DNA of 64,000 nt from Arthonia radiata (GCA_002989075.1 PSQN01000010.1:62001-126000), one strand, 5' to 3'. Numbered from the stretch's first letter, positions 44,854-56,010 are shown. Notes: generated by a model from the sequence alone, not told the origin. A program made the numbers and translations.

Positions 44854-46569
44854 ATGCAGACTCGTTCACAGACTCAGGCCAACGCCAGCGGCGGTTCAAA
44901 GCGTAAAGCTCCGGTAAGCCAGAGCCAACCCACGGCTGGTGCTCGAGAGCTGTAGCTGCTGCTGAACCTTCAATGCTAATACTTCGATCATAGCCATCAA
45001 GCCCCGAGCCACCACCACAGAAACGTAGCAAAGACTCGAAGCCGATCAAGTCCGCAGAGTCAACTTTCTACCTCCCTTACAACCAGTCTCCATCTGATAT
45101 GGTAAGTCTCAGAGCATCCGCACGCTCTGTGCTGCCGCCGCAACCCATCTGTTGAGGGGCCAGCGTGCTGGCGTTGCCCCAACGAACTGCGTTTGGGCAT
45201 TGCACGACCTTCCAAAGCGGCTGCGCTGACATCTTCTTCCTAGGTCCCAGCCAACCGCCATCTCGCCACCAAATCAGCACTGAGCCAGTCCGCCAAAGCC
45301 AAGATCAATAAAGAGATTGACAGCATCCGCAAGAAGAAGAACCTTCCGGCTGTCAAAGGGCCGGCAAATATCACCCCAAACAAGTACCGCGTCACCAAAC
45401 CAGAGGCCAAGAAAAAGTCCTCATCACCCACTGTTCACACCAAGGGATCGTTCAACTTCTCTTTCCCCGAGGCCGAGGCGGCTGCTAAGCCAACCGCTAA
45501 GCCGAAGAAGAAATGGGTAGATCCACGCAGCAACGCAGACGCCGTTGCAGAGTGCATGCAGCACAGCATTGTCACAGACTTTGCCTACTCTGGCAGCGAC
45601 GCCGTCGCCCTGAAGAAGATCAAGAACCAGGTCAAGCGTGAGACTGGAATTGGGGCTGCTGTCGCCGCAAAGCGAGATACGGCAGAAACGAACAGCACGC
45701 CCAGTGGATTGAAACGTAAGGCAGATGAGGATCTGGAAGAGCGCTCCGGAGGCGCTGCGCAAAAACGACCGAAAAGACCCAATTCCGATGCTGGGAAAAC
45801 GCTCTTCGATACGGACGCGTCCGGCACCGCGCCCCCCGCCTCAGAAGAGCAACCACACAGCGCCCCCTCCCCCTCGAAAACACCCAAAATCGCCACCGCT
45901 CCCCCGGCGTCGCCTCCAGAGCACCCTCTTCCCGAACCCACCGAAGAGGACCCCATGCTCTCCCTCCCCGCTCCCCTCCGCACAGCCCACGCCACCCTCT
46001 CCCTCGTCAAAAAACTACACGACGCAGCCCAACGCCTTCGCGACCACGTCAATCAGGCCATCTCCCACGCCAACGACCCCGCCGCTCTCGCCTCGCCAAA
46101 ATCTCAAGCAACCCGCAACACCCTCGACAAAGCCTTCGAAGTGGCCCGAGATCGGTACTACTACACCGCCCGCGAATACGAGCTCGCTCAAGCCGGCGTC
46201 GCGGTGCTGGAGGAGGGCGACGAGCTTAACCGGGACAGCAACGAGCCGCTGCGGGCGTTCGGGGAGGGCGAGAGACCCTGGCGGAACGAGAAAGGGGAGT
46301 GGAGGGATATGAATGACCACTGGGATGGGACGGAGGAGAGTCAGACGTTTTGGGCGGGGAAGTTGAGGCCGCAGTTGGTGATAGCGTGGAAGGAGTTTGG
46401 GGAGCGGGAGCGTGTGCAGAGGGTGATTAGGGATATGTTCGTGGTTACGGGCTTTGTGGAGGTTGATGAGGGGTGTGTTGTGGGATGGACGATTTGTGAG
46501 AAGCGGTTTAGGGAGTTGTGGGGGGAGTTGTGGGGGGAGTTGAGGGAGTTGAGGGAGCGGGAGGGGTGA
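44854..46569 (+). CDS. Basic, probably nuclear hypothetical protein
   Basis: Three exons, 44854-44913, 44994-45101 and 45244-46569 (497 residues). Introns are 80 and 142 nt with GTAAGC/GTAAGT donors and ATAG/CTAG acceptors, both phase 0. The N-terminal half is rich in Lys, Ser, Pro and Ala with basic clusters (GSKRKAP, SIRKKKNL, AAQKRPKRP) that look like nuclear localisation signals. The C-terminal half is helical and more conserved-looking: LVKKLHDAAQRLRDH, ARDRYYYTAREYELA, WRDMNDHWDGTEESQTFW, and a tail with tandem WGEL/REL units. No known domain is recognised. A DNA- or chromatin-linked role is a guess from composition. Confidence 0.75.
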
Positions 46570-47008
46570 TGTTGTGGGGGTTGTGGAGGGGTGGGAAGAG
46601 GCGCGGTACGCCGGCGCGGAATGAATTGGAGGGTTTGCGAGGCAGAAGGGCTGGGGTGGAGCCCCTCGAACATGAACGCGCCAATAGACTATTCAGGTCA
46701 AGACGTCGAGCAGCTACGATGAGATGCCAAAAGGCAAAAATCAGGGTAATTGTGCGCAAGTTGGAGCGGTTGCCCAGATGAAGGAGATTCTGAACCCTAT
46801 GCGTACAGCGTGCGGGCTGTGGAACATGGACGCGCTCATAGACTAAAGAGGTCATTACAATGAGCAGCTACCATTGGAGGCCTACACGGGAGAAATGGTG
46901 TAAAAGTACATAAAGGAGAGCACTTGTCGAAACGAGACAGAATCAAGACCTCATCAAGGAGGCATGTTAGCTGTTCATGTATACTACTACCACACATCAA
47001 CTTGGGTA
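46570..47008. other. Convergent intergenic region
   Basis: About 440 bases, holding both 3' UTRs and the repeat listed separately. No gene seen. Confidence 0.5.
46669..46877 (+). repeat. Decayed tandem repeat downstream of the basic nuclear gene
   Basis: Two copies of about 55 bases, at 46669-46723 and 46823-46877, with period 154 bp. Shared blocks are AACATGRACGCGC, ATAGACTA, AGGTCA and GAGCAGCTAC. They lie in the presumed 3' UTR of the preceding gene. Confidence 0.65.
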
Positions 47009-48421
47009 TCATAACTCATCAAATACATCCATCCTCTTCTCTCCCAAATGTAAATTCCTAACAACACTCGTCAACAACCTCTCATACCCCCTCACACCCC
47101 TCAGCAACTCCCCAACAGTAACACTCTCATGATCACTATGTGCCACCAATATACTTCCCGGCCCATACAGATACCGCTTATGACTCCCCCTCAAATTCGG
47201 CACATCGGTCCCATAATTCACCGTGAACTCCTCCTTGCTCCCTTCCTTCCCCCCTAACCTCTTCCCCTCGCCCTCCTCCTCCTCATCGCCCCAAACATCA
47301 ACATCCGTATCCGTCCCCACCGGCGCATACGCCAGACTGCTCCACTCGACCTCCACCACCACGTGCTTCCCCTCTCTCTTCGCTTTCTCCACCATCTCCC
47401 CAGTCGCCTCTTCAATGGCCCCTTCCACAGTATTTCTCATCTCCTCCACTGGCCCGCCCGCCAGTCTGAGCGTCACCAACGCCTCCGCCCGTTCCGCGAC
47501 CACGTTCCCCGCCACGCCTCCCTCGATCTTGCCGATGTTCACGGTCGTGTTGCCGTATTTTTCACTGTACGGCAACCTCTTCTCCCCAGCTGCCCCGTCC
47601 GCGAGCGCCTGCACCCCCGCCAACGCCCTGACCATCAACTCATTCGCACTAACGCTCAACCACGGATACCCACTATGCCCGCTCTGCCCCTCCGCCTTCA
47701 ACCGGAACGCGCTTATCCCCTTATGCCCCGCGGCCAACCTATTATCCGTCGGTTCCCCGAAGATCACAGCTTTCCAGCCTGGATTCAGCGCGTTCGCGGT
47801 TTTCATGCCGCTCCCGTCGACTTCTTCGGAGATGACGAATAGCAACCCAGTCGAGCATGCGCGGATGGTATTGCTGTGCAGGAGGGAGAGGAGGGCGTGG
47901 AGTTGCGTGGTGAGGGAGGCGTAGTCGTCTGCGCTGCCTCGGCCGTGGATCGTTATTGCTTCTAGCAGCTCTGGAGTGGAGGTGAGGGAGGCGGTCACCT
48001 CGTCGCTGATCTTGGTGTTATCGAACTGCGAGGCTGTCCGGCGGTAGGGCAGAAACGGCGGGACGGTGTCCATGTGGCTCGTCAAGAGTACTGGCACATC
48101 CCGGGAGCATTGCGAGGGGTAGGCGTAGATGTTATGGCGGGGCGGGAGGTCGGGGTAGTCTGGCGAGGGGACGGGTTGGAGCTCTGTAGAGAAGTTGAGG
48201 GCGTGGAGGTGGGCGGTCAGGAACGTGGTGAGGTTGTGTTCGTGCCCGGTTATGGAGGGGATGGTGATGAGGTGTTTGTGGAGGGCGAGGAGGGAGGGGA
48301 TGTTGATGTCGTCGTGGGAGAGAGATGGGGTGGAGGAGGGAGAGGGCTGGAGGGGCGTCTGGGCTGCGGTGGTGAGGTGGGTGAGGAGGAGGGATAGGTG
48401 GAGGAGAGTGGGAAGGAACAT
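47009..48421 (-). CDS. Secreted M20 family metallopeptidase (carboxypeptidase-like)
   Basis: Single exon, 470 residues. The N-terminus is a signal peptide (MFLPTLLHLSLLLTHLTTAA). M20 zinc-site features are in order: TSHMDTVPPF (first His and Asp), GRGSADDYASL (bridging Asp), VISEEVDGSGM (catalytic Glu and metal Glu), IFGEPTDNR and the last His in LVAHSDHESV. A dimerisation domain is inserted (GQSGHSGYPWLSVSANE). Such enzymes release amino acids from peptides outside the cell or in the vacuole, like the fungal CPS/ACY1-type proteins. An acidic loop (DEEEEGEGK) precedes the C-terminus. Adjacent to a sugar transporter on the same strand, but there is no sign of common control. Confidence 0.88.
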   Translation of the reverse strand: MFLPTLLHLSLLLTHLTTAAQTPLQPSPSSTPSLSHDDINIPSLLALHKHLITIPSITGHEHNLTTFLTAHLHALNFSTELQPVPSPDYPDLPPRHNIYAYPSQCSRDVPVLLTSHMDTVPPFLPYRRTASQFDNTKISDEVTASLTSTPELLEAITIHGRGSADDYASLTTQLHALLSLLHSNTIRACSTGLLFVISEEVDGSGMKTANALNPGWKAVIFGEPTDNRLAAGHKGISAFRLKAEGQSGHSGYPWLSVSANELMVRALAGVQALADGAAGEKRLPYSEKYGNTTVNIGKIEGGVAGNVVAERAEALVTLRLAGGPVEEMRNTVEGAIEEATGEMVEKAKREGKHVVVEVEWSSLAYAPVGTDTDVDVWGDEEEEGEGKRLGGKEGSKEEFTVNYGTDVPNLRGSHKRYLYGPGSILVAHSDHESVTVGELLRGVRGYERLLTSVVRNLHLGEKRMDVFDEL

Positions 48422-48800
48422 GGTGTACGGAGGCCGGTACTCCTGTTTGGAGGTCTATGGAGAGATTGATGGGGTGGTAAACATAGACAGGACAACTTTA
48501 GAGGATGCTGTGAGGTCATTGCCTCGGTCTGCGGGCCGATGGATGCCGAAGCCAAGTTCACTTTGAGGTGATTCGGGCTATGAGTAGATGTATGCGGCCT
48601 AGAAATGGCTGGACAGAAGAGGTACGGCATCATCTGAAGATTATGAAGCCGTATGAAAGTCACGGTAATTGAGCCATCGAGACAGTCAATCCCTGTGCGT
48701 AGCACATTACTCATCCCACGTATAATACTACTCAACACATGGTATATATCCCCGTTCTATCTAATCTTTACCTTCTCTTCATCTCTATAAACGACCACTT
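48422..48800. other. Intergenic region
   Basis: About 380 bases between two minus-strand genes, with the peptidase promoter and the transporter 3' UTR. Nothing else seen. Confidence 0.5.
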
Positions 48801-50466
48801 TCATACTTCCTTAGAGATGGGCGAGTCATCACCAGACGTCTTCTCCTGCGTGTGTACAACATCACCCTTCTCGCCGTACGAGATGCTGCCGTGTCGTTGC
48901 TCGGCGGCGACCTGAGCAATGTGATCGTCGAGCTTGCTCTGGCCGACCTTTGTCTTCCATGGTGGTGGCGCACCGGGTCTGAACATCTCCTCGATCTCCT
49001 CCAGGGATTTGCAGGCGGTCTCAGGGTATGACACGAAGGCTTGTGCGGCAGCGCCGAAACAGAGGACACCGAATATGATGAAAGCTTTCCAAGAGATATT
49101 GTGGAACGCGGGCGGGAGGAAGAAGCCAATGGCGAAGTTGAATAGCTGTGTATAGGGTTAGCAAATGTCAATCAGATTGATGGATAAGGACCGGGAAGCT
49201 TACCCAGTTGGCGATCGACGCAAGACCCATTCCATAGGCGCGAGTTTCCAAACTCCAGACCTCGGACGCGTACACCCAAGCGACTGGCGCCAGCGTGAGT
49301 GCGTAGACAATGATGAGCAGGTAGCTGAACGCGATGACGGTGTGCGCTGCACCCTGGTTGTACTGAATGGTGATCTTGATGTTGCCGTTGCCGTTGACAG
49401 AGTCGACCGCAGTCCCGTAGGAGCCCAGGACACCGCCCACTACGAAATGGCAAACACCCATGCCAATTGCACCGTAGATCAAAAGTGGTCGTCGGCCAGT
49501 CCTGTCGATGAAGTAGAATGTGACCAGTGAGAAAATGATGAAGGCGGCGTACTGAACCCCAGAAGCAATCAAGTTGGCGTTGTCCTGGAGGCCAGCCATG
49601 TAGAACACGTACACAACATAGTAGGTCATAACGTTCGCGCCAGAGAGTTGTTGCCATGCCTGCACGGACGCGCCAGCGAAAGTACGCTTCCACATGCCGT
49701 TCTTGAAAAACTTGTCGTACCAGGGGCCACCGTTGCGCTCGGCAATAAGCGCAGCCTGGATTTCTTCCCACTCGGCCATGACCAATGGATCGGTGCGATC
49801 ACCATGAGCTTGGATGCGCGCAAGAACGTCAATGGCTTCCTCATTGCGACCAACCTTGGCTAACCAACGCGGCGATCGCGGGAGGAATGGGAGACCCATG
49901 AGGAGCAGAACCGCAGGGATGTACTGAAGACCAAAAGCTGTCCGGAAGGATGCCGTGTCGTATGGTCCACCGATGAAGCTGCACCCATAACCGATGAAGA
50001 ACATGATCAAGATACCAAATTCAATGGCCAGCTGTTGGATGACAACGATAGAACCGCGCTTTTCCTTCTTGGCGATTTCTGCCAGATAGACCGGGACCTG
50101 AGAGGAGGTGATGCCAACCGTGATACCATTGATCAGACGTCCTGCGATGAGTTGTCCGACGGATTGAGTGCTTGTCTGAACGGCGGTACCGATGAACCAG
50201 AAGATACAGGCGAAGGCTGAGGAGTCACGACGGCCGATCTTGTCAGAGACCGGACCTGCGATGAGACCACCGATGATGGAACCGGCGGCGAGCGCAGAGC
50301 CAATAGCGCCTTGGGTGACATTGTTCGGGTCGTGGAAGAAGTTGACATATTGGTCCGTACCAACAATGGCGGAGAGCGAAGAGATATCGAAACCAAAGAG
50401 CATGCCACCCATCGTTGCCACAATAGCAAGAAAGTACGTGTTATAGGACTTGGGGAATTTGAACAT
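48801..50466 (-). CDS. MFS sugar transporter
   Basis: Two exons on the minus strand, 49204-50466 and 48801-49145 (535 residues). The 58-nt intron has donor GTAAGC and acceptor CACAG. Twelve membrane helices are expected, and the sugar-porter signatures are all visible: GGMLFGFDISSLSAI in helix 1, GPVSDKIGRR, GRLINGITVGI, PRSPRWLAKVGR, QQLSGANVMTYY, DRTGRRPLLIYG and PETACKSLEEIEEMF at the end of helix 12. These fit fungal monosaccharide proton symporters of the Hxt/high-affinity glucose group. The start at 50466 follows the family; an in-frame GTG 200 nt upstream is not credible. The exact substrate cannot be told. Confidence 0.92.
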
Positions 50467-51986
50467 CCTGACTGCGGGTTGCGCCTGCGGGCGCGCGGTC
50501 GAGAGTACAGAGGAGATGCTCAACTGCTGTCTGCGCAGGAGCTGCAGATGGGAGAGGAGGGGAGAAGAGAGGTTTGGGAGAAGAGGAGGGCCAATGTAAC
50601 AGACCAGGATGTGGGATAGAGGTCCATTAAATAGCGGACATGGTGTGGGCAAGAGCCGAAGATAACTCACTCAGGCCATGTGGAGATCCAGCACCGCACG
50701 AGGACGTTACCGTTTCCCTACTGCTGTCAAAAGCTGCCCCATCTCCTCCCAAAAGCGCTTTCCCCCATGTGCTGTAGATCCGAAGAAGTTCAGCCAGGTT
50801 CGTGGAAAAGGAAGGGTGATGGAAGTCGTGGGAGGGTTGCCAAGAGAAGACCATCTCAAGGCAGGAGACGGATGTGATTGGATGTATCGGACAAGAGATG
50901 CCCATCTCGGCATGCGTGACATCCAGAAGCCGTCGACGCCGCGTAATAATGCGGGCCTTGCTCGAGCTCCCCACTGACAAGATCTACACTGATTGGCGAA
51001 TGAGGACTGGTGGCGTGTGGAGGCTCTTCGGACGGCTTTGGGTGTGGGATGATCCATTGTGGAGGTAGGGCCAATTTGTGGGGTTCATGAGTCGAGATCT
51101 GGCGCCTCGTATCCCTCTCCTTTGGGAAGGAGCCTCAGAGTCTCGTCCGTAAGATTAGCAGCACTTCTGGCGACCTCAAGGCAGGCATGCAAGGGCGTTT
51201 GCAATCATCCAAACAGGCTTGGAAATGTTGATGTACTGCCTGTTCGGTCGGAAGGGACGACTGGAACCGGGTCCAGCAGAACAAGCTGTCTGAGAAAGGA
51301 TGGCATGGTCTCAGAGGGAATCGCTAATTCGCCATCAAAGTCTACCACATCTTATTGATTGGTATAAAGGATACTGCCAGCAGCGCCCGTAGATTCAGAC
51401 GAGATGGGTGGACTTTGGAGTGGATAGGTCTGGAATCAATCTGTGGGACTGGCGCGAGATAGGACTCTTGGTCGCTGTGGGACCGATCTGTAAGCTTTCC
51501 GAGCATTCTGAATATGCTTTTGCCTGAAAGCGCATTCCTTTCTCCGCCACAACATGTGCTTGTGCACATGTTTGGCTTGCTGATGGATGGAGCTGTCCTT
51601 TTCACATACCTTCAATTGGCCTCGGATGTGGCAGCTTCAGTGTCGACCGTAGCGTGAAAGAAAACAAATGCTGCGTAATTACTTCGCAGGAGGAAGAGCT
51701 ACTCGTATAAGCTGCGCTTCACGAACAACGTCAAGGGTATATTCAATTTTTGATGGTTGTGGCAAGTAAAGCACTGCGGTGTGCGCTGAAGCGTGCACCA
51801 GGTGTGGTAAAAATGATGTGCTGCAATGGAATGTCATTTGGATGGTCCATTCATGCTTGCTATGCGTCCCACTGAGACATCGTAGAGGTATCTTCGTTCA
51901 TACGCACTCGCCGTGCCTTGTTCACAGCCGCTCGCTTTTGACCTGAGTCTTCAAACGCTCTCGTCGCTCTACCTCTCATACCGCTC
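50467..51986. other. Long upstream region of the sugar transporter
   Basis: About 1.5 kb between the transporter start and the RPL38 3' end. Only unsupported short frames. Long promoters are common for regulated sugar transporters, but no specific site was identified. Confidence 0.5.
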
Positions 51987-52515
51987 TCATGACGATCCCT
52001 TCGCCACCCGCTTGCCCTTCGCATTCTTCTTTGGTACATCGGTAATGGTAAGATCTACGTGTGTGTTCCGTCAGCCCGATTACTCTTGCGACGTACTTTC
52101 TGTCATCGGTCGCATCGATGGATTGGCTTCCATAATATCCCGCTAACCTGGGGGCGCAAGCCGGCCTTTTTTCTGTAATATCGGCGACGATGAGAACATA
52201 CTCGGTGGTAGACTCTGCTTCAGCTTCTCGGCCTTATCCGCATCCTTGATCGCCAACGTGTACATGTATCGCGAGCAGCGGACTTTGAATTTGATCTGCT
52301 TCGAACCCTTGGTCTTCTTGATGCGGGCAGCTGTGATTTAAGGTCAGCTTAATTCATCTCATTCTACCGCCTGGTTCCGACTTCGAGCGCGGAAAGTTTG
52401 TAGGCAGTGTGTCAAATTGAAAGCCGTCAATGATCTTCGGGATGAACGTACAGCTCGCATCCTTGCGCCGGCAGATCTCGATGAATTGCTTGAGGTCGGT
52501 GACTTCGGCAGGCAT
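51987..52515 (-). CDS. RPL38: Cytosolic ribosomal protein eL38
   Basis: Three exons on the minus strand: 52452-52515, 52202-52330 and 51987-52054 (86 residues). eL38 is a small protein of the 60S subunit. The spliced product begins [20 protein letters not shown], followed by [42 protein letters not shown] and a basic tail. This matches eL38 nearly throughout. Introns are 121 and 147 nt with GTACGT and GTATGT donors. The tail after QSLPP (ending KRVAKGSS) is longer than in yeast (78 residues). It is divergent from DPH4 across a 226-bp promoter. Introns in ribosomal genes fit fungal practice. Confidence 0.95.
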
Positions 52516-52741
52516 CTTCGCGATGTGTATGCCTTTATTTCGAGAATTAGAGAGGAGGGAAGGGTGCGCAATCGTATTTGGAGATTGCTGTCGTAGTTCA
52601 GTGTGCGTCTCGAAAAGTCGGCAGATCTGCGGTCTTGGCAAGACTCTGCTGTCGCGCGAGTCAGTCACGTGCTTGATATCTAGCTATTTATTCAATCGGG
52701 GTCCACTACATAGGTACGAGCTCTTCGACGACGTAGTGCCG
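52516..52741. promoter_or_regulatory. Bidirectional promoter RPL38/DPH4 with CACGTG
   Basis: Only 226 bases separate the two start codons. A CACGTG core (52666-52671, context AGTCACGTGCT) lies 151 nt from the RPL38 start and 71 nt from the DPH4 start. Shared regulation is inferred. Confidence 0.5.
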
Positions 52742-53329
52742 ATGGTCACAGAGACGCCGAGCCTCAGATCTGACCACAAACACAACCTTTATCAGATTCT
52801 TAACATTGAGCATTTGTCAGCCGATGAAAGTGTACTGAGGGAGAAGAATATAAAGGCTGCGTACAGGCGAGCATTGCTGAAGTATCATCCGGATAAGGTG
52901 CGGACGAATGGCAGCGAGCCAACACGTAACGGCCAGTCTTCTGAGGGGCCAAGGTCATCTGCAAGCAGTTGGCCAGTATGGACCATCGATGAGATAACGC
53001 ACGCATACGAAGTGCTGTCAGACCCTAAACGGAGGGCGGAGTATGATATGCTTATGAAGCAGCATGCTACAGGATCTTCAGACCGAGCAATTGAGCCTTA
53101 CCGTACGACAGAGCTGGACATTGTCGATCTGGATGACATGGACTTTGATGAGGGACGAGCTTGTTGGATCAAAGCCTGCCGTTGCGGCAACAAGCAGGGA
53201 TACCGCATCAGCGAGCACGAGCTAGAAGACTTGGACGACGATTTGGTGAACAGCGGAGAGGTCATGCTTGCTTGTGAAGACTGCAGTCATCATTTGAAAG
53301 TTCTGTTTGCCGTTGGGGAACATGGTTGA
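52742..53329 (+). CDS. DPH4: Diphthamide biosynthesis J-protein Dph4
   Basis: Single exon, 195 residues from the ATG at 52742. The frame stays open further upstream but runs antisense over the RPL38 gene, so that part is not credible. Dph4 (Jjj3, DNAJC24) assists the first step of diphthamide synthesis on elongation factor 2. A J domain is visible: NLYQILNIEH, AYRRALLKYHPDK with the HPD triad, and ITHAYEVLSDPKRRAEYD. The C-terminal DPH-type CSL zinc finger has CRCGNKQGYRI and LACEDCSHHLKVLF, giving the four Cys. This order is diagnostic for Dph4. A Ser-rich insert splits the J domain after HPDK. Neighbour RPL38 is also part of translation. Confidence 0.93.
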   Translation: MVTETPSLRSDHKHNLYQILNIEHLSADESVLREKNIKAAYRRALLKYHPDKVRTNGSEPTRNGQSSEGPRSSASSWPVWTIDEITHAYEVLSDPKRRAEYDMLMKQHATGSSDRAIEPYRTTELDIVDLDDMDFDEGRACWIKACRCGNKQGYRISEHELEDLDDDLVNSGEVMLACEDCSHHLKVLFAVGEHG

Positions 53330-53502
53330 GGACTTCCTGTTCACAATCTAGGACATCATATTTCTCTTGAGATTAATCAGACTCGCGCTACAAACAATGA
53401 ACGACTTGTACCACGCCATGCAGACAACAAAGACAGACTCGACGCCACGCTCGTCCATTACATCCCGCGCCCTCACAAGCGTTGTGATTCAGCTCCCAGC
53501 CT

Positions 53503-54410
53503 CTACACCATCATAATGGCGAACAGAGCAGCAGCACCGACAACGACACCACCGACGACATTGCTGGAAGCGCCATTGCCAGGGTTATAGGCAGCAGTAC
53601 CAGGAGCAGGAGTCGGACTGCCAGGGTAGACATAGCCGTTCGAGCCCGCGCAGCCAGCCGGACCAGCTACAGGACCAGTTGGCACTGCAACACTGGAGCC
53701 GGCAACGTTGACCATGGGGCTATTGTTACCAGCAACGCCAGTGGGCTTATACTCGACAGGCAAGCCACCAACTTGAGTGGAGGTGACGCCCGGTGCGAGG
53801 GTCTGCCCGTTGAAAACGAGGCCCCCGGTAGGCGCAAACCCGATTGTGCATGGTTGGCCATTGATGATAGTGGTCGTGGTTGGGTAGGAGCCGGTGCCAT
53901 TGGTGGTAGCATTGCTCCCGTGGCCCGGCATAGGACCAGTTGTCGGGAGCGGCGGCAGAGGGGTCGTTTTCCCGGTTGGTGAGCCAACGGTGGTTTGCCG
54001 AGTTGCCAAGCATTTCTGGTACAATAGCACGCAGAAGGCCTCGTTGCCTAGGGGTTGGTGTACGCACTGTTCGCGTTGCGCCTGGCAGTCACCTGTGAAT
54101 GTTGATTGATTGGGAACGCCGGACGGGGTAGGGGTGGTGGTTGCCCAACAGTGGTTTTCTGAGTTGCCAAGCAGCTTTGATACAACGGTACGCACAAGGC
54201 TTCATTGCCAAGGGGTTGTCCCACACACTGCTCGCGTTGTGCCTGGCAGTCACCTGTGAACGTTGATTGATTCGGAATACCAGGCGGGGAAGCGGTGGTG
54301 GGGCGGCCCATCCCGACGGGGGCAGCAGTTGTGACGGCAGGGACCGAGCTGCTGGCGGATTGAGCGAAGGCGCTGCCCAGCACGCAGGCTGCAGCGATGG
54401 TATACTTCAT
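53503..54410 (-). pseudogene. Cys-repeat GPI-type cell-surface protein with a frame break
   Basis: Reading from the ATG at 54410, a signal peptide (MKYTIAAACVLGSAFA) leads to a Cys repeat (GDCQAQREQC..ALCVPLYQSC). A second, nearly identical repeat and a Ser/Thr/Pro/Gly-rich region follow. It ends in a GPI-type hydrophobic tail (VVGGVVVGAAALFAIMMV) at 53503. The two repeats are 161 bp apart, not a multiple of three, so the first repeat's frame leaves the second repeat's frame near 54125-54150 and stops at 54048. I see no intron with good signals there. This is a host gene; the break could be a true mutation or a sequencing error in the run-rich CAACCACCACCCC stretch. No known domain, though the spacing C-X6-C-X10-C-X6-C is clear. 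Confidence 0.65.
54000..54281 (-). repeat. 161-bp tandem repeat encoding a four-Cys unit
   Basis: Two units, matching blocks beginning at 54000 and 54161 (GAGTTGCCAAG). Both encode PNQSTFTGDCQAQREQCV and a matching downstream half. High identity suggests recent duplication or gene conversion. Confidence 0.8.
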
Positions 54411-56010
54411 GGCGGGCGGATTGGCTTCGAAATGGGAGCAGAAGATCTTCAAGTAATGACAGGAGATTGCTGTGAGCTTGAAGAGAAGCGAACGAATTGG
54501 AGCTGGATAATAGTGAATGAGGTTATTAGTAAGGTATGATAGTGTAATGGGAACGACACCTTGGAGAGCATTCACAAGGAACTTATATGCAATCCCAAAC
54601 CTCTACGAGATCAGCCGCCATCCATTCGCTTCGCTGCAAACGGCAATTGCAGGACCACAGCTGTAGGGGCGGAGCTCGTATATTCTAGCTTGACTGTCAT
54701 ATATACGACGTGAGGGGTGTGTTCCGTATTCTTACTTTTTGGACATAGGGCGCAACGCAGCACATTCTCGTGTGCTCCCAGTCCCGCTTTCAGAACGTTG
54801 TCCGGCGCAGCGATCCAGACGATCTGCTGCTTTACGCCTACATACTCACGAGAGATTGAGGATTTGTAAAAGTGAATGCTCAAGACATGTTTCGATTATC
54901 GCCGTGATAAGTCAAGTACAATCGAAGCATAATGTCTCCTCATAGTCATGCTTACGGATGACCCCTGTAGGTACTCCGCCGCTAGTTTACAGGATAGCAC
55001 GGTAAGATGTTGAGATTAGACAGCCAGCGCCTTGAAAACTACACGGCGACCGTACCGGTAGAACGAGTGCCATTTTGAAATCCTTCCACAGGCTCTCGAC
55101 TTGCTGGACACGTTGGGCGTGCTCGCTTTCCCGTGATATCCCACCTCACGCATGGAGGCTAGTCATCGTATTCATCGACAGCGTGCTTCTACGCCTTGTG
55201 GCAATTCCAATGGGACCCATAAATAAACAGCATTGGATGTGAGAGGAGGAGGGACATGTGCCGCGTTTTCCTATAGATGCTGATCAAGAGCGATTGCTTC
55301 TTAGCCTCCTCAAACTCAGCGGCATTCAATCTTGCAAGTCAAACAATGAAACACCGACATGCTCACGGGTTGGTATCGGGGCACGCGGGAGAACTCTTGC
55401 ATGGTTGAAGGAAGCCGAGTATTAATGAGGGATCGCAACTCGTGTAATAATGCGGGCGCTAAGATTGAGGACAGGATACTGCAGCCCTGCCAGCCCTGCC
55501 AGCCCTGTGCGCGGTTTTCTTCCGCGGCCAGAAATCAAGGCTTGGCGTTATGCAAGTGCCCTGGTGCTATCGTCCCAAGAGTCCAGACGAGACATGCGCA
55601 AGCTCATCGTTTAGGTAGCATCGCTGTGGGATTCTGTAGAAGAACAAAGCAGTCCGTCGGCGCTATTGACCAGTACGTGGCCAATATCCATGCTACATAG
55701 GTCTTGCTGGCGTAGACTGGCAGTCGATGCTCGGCTAGAGACTGGAAGCTCCATTCGAAAGCAAGCTCGTCCTGTCCCACACTTCGACTTTACACATGTA
55801 AATACTCACTCAATCGCCACTACTACAAACTCGTACTGTCACACAGCTCCTTCTCCCCCCAGATCCCTCAGATTCTTCGACCCTCTTGCAACCAGGAAGT
55901 CTTTTCGCCCACCCCGTTCGTCACGCCCGCTTCGACAGCCCACTCTCAATTTCAAAAGACACTGCTCCTCACGCCGCCATATGTATTTACGAGACGACGT
56001 CGACTCCGCC
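54411..56010. other. Intergenic region and leader of the aminopeptidase gene
   Basis: About 1.6 kb. A 9-bp unit (CAGCCCTGC) is repeated three times near 55480-55510. From 55690 an open frame runs in phase into the aminopeptidase; it is Arg-rich and may be coding or leader (see findings). Confidence 0.5.

Noticed and set aside
47223-47924. Plus-strand open frame of 233 codons
   Set aside because: Antisense to the M20 peptidase, whose catalytic motifs are all present on the minus strand.
52430-52741. Upstream extension of the DPH4 frame
   Set aside because: It runs antisense over RPL38 exon 1 and its promoter; the J domain starts only after 52790, so the ATG at 52742 is enough.
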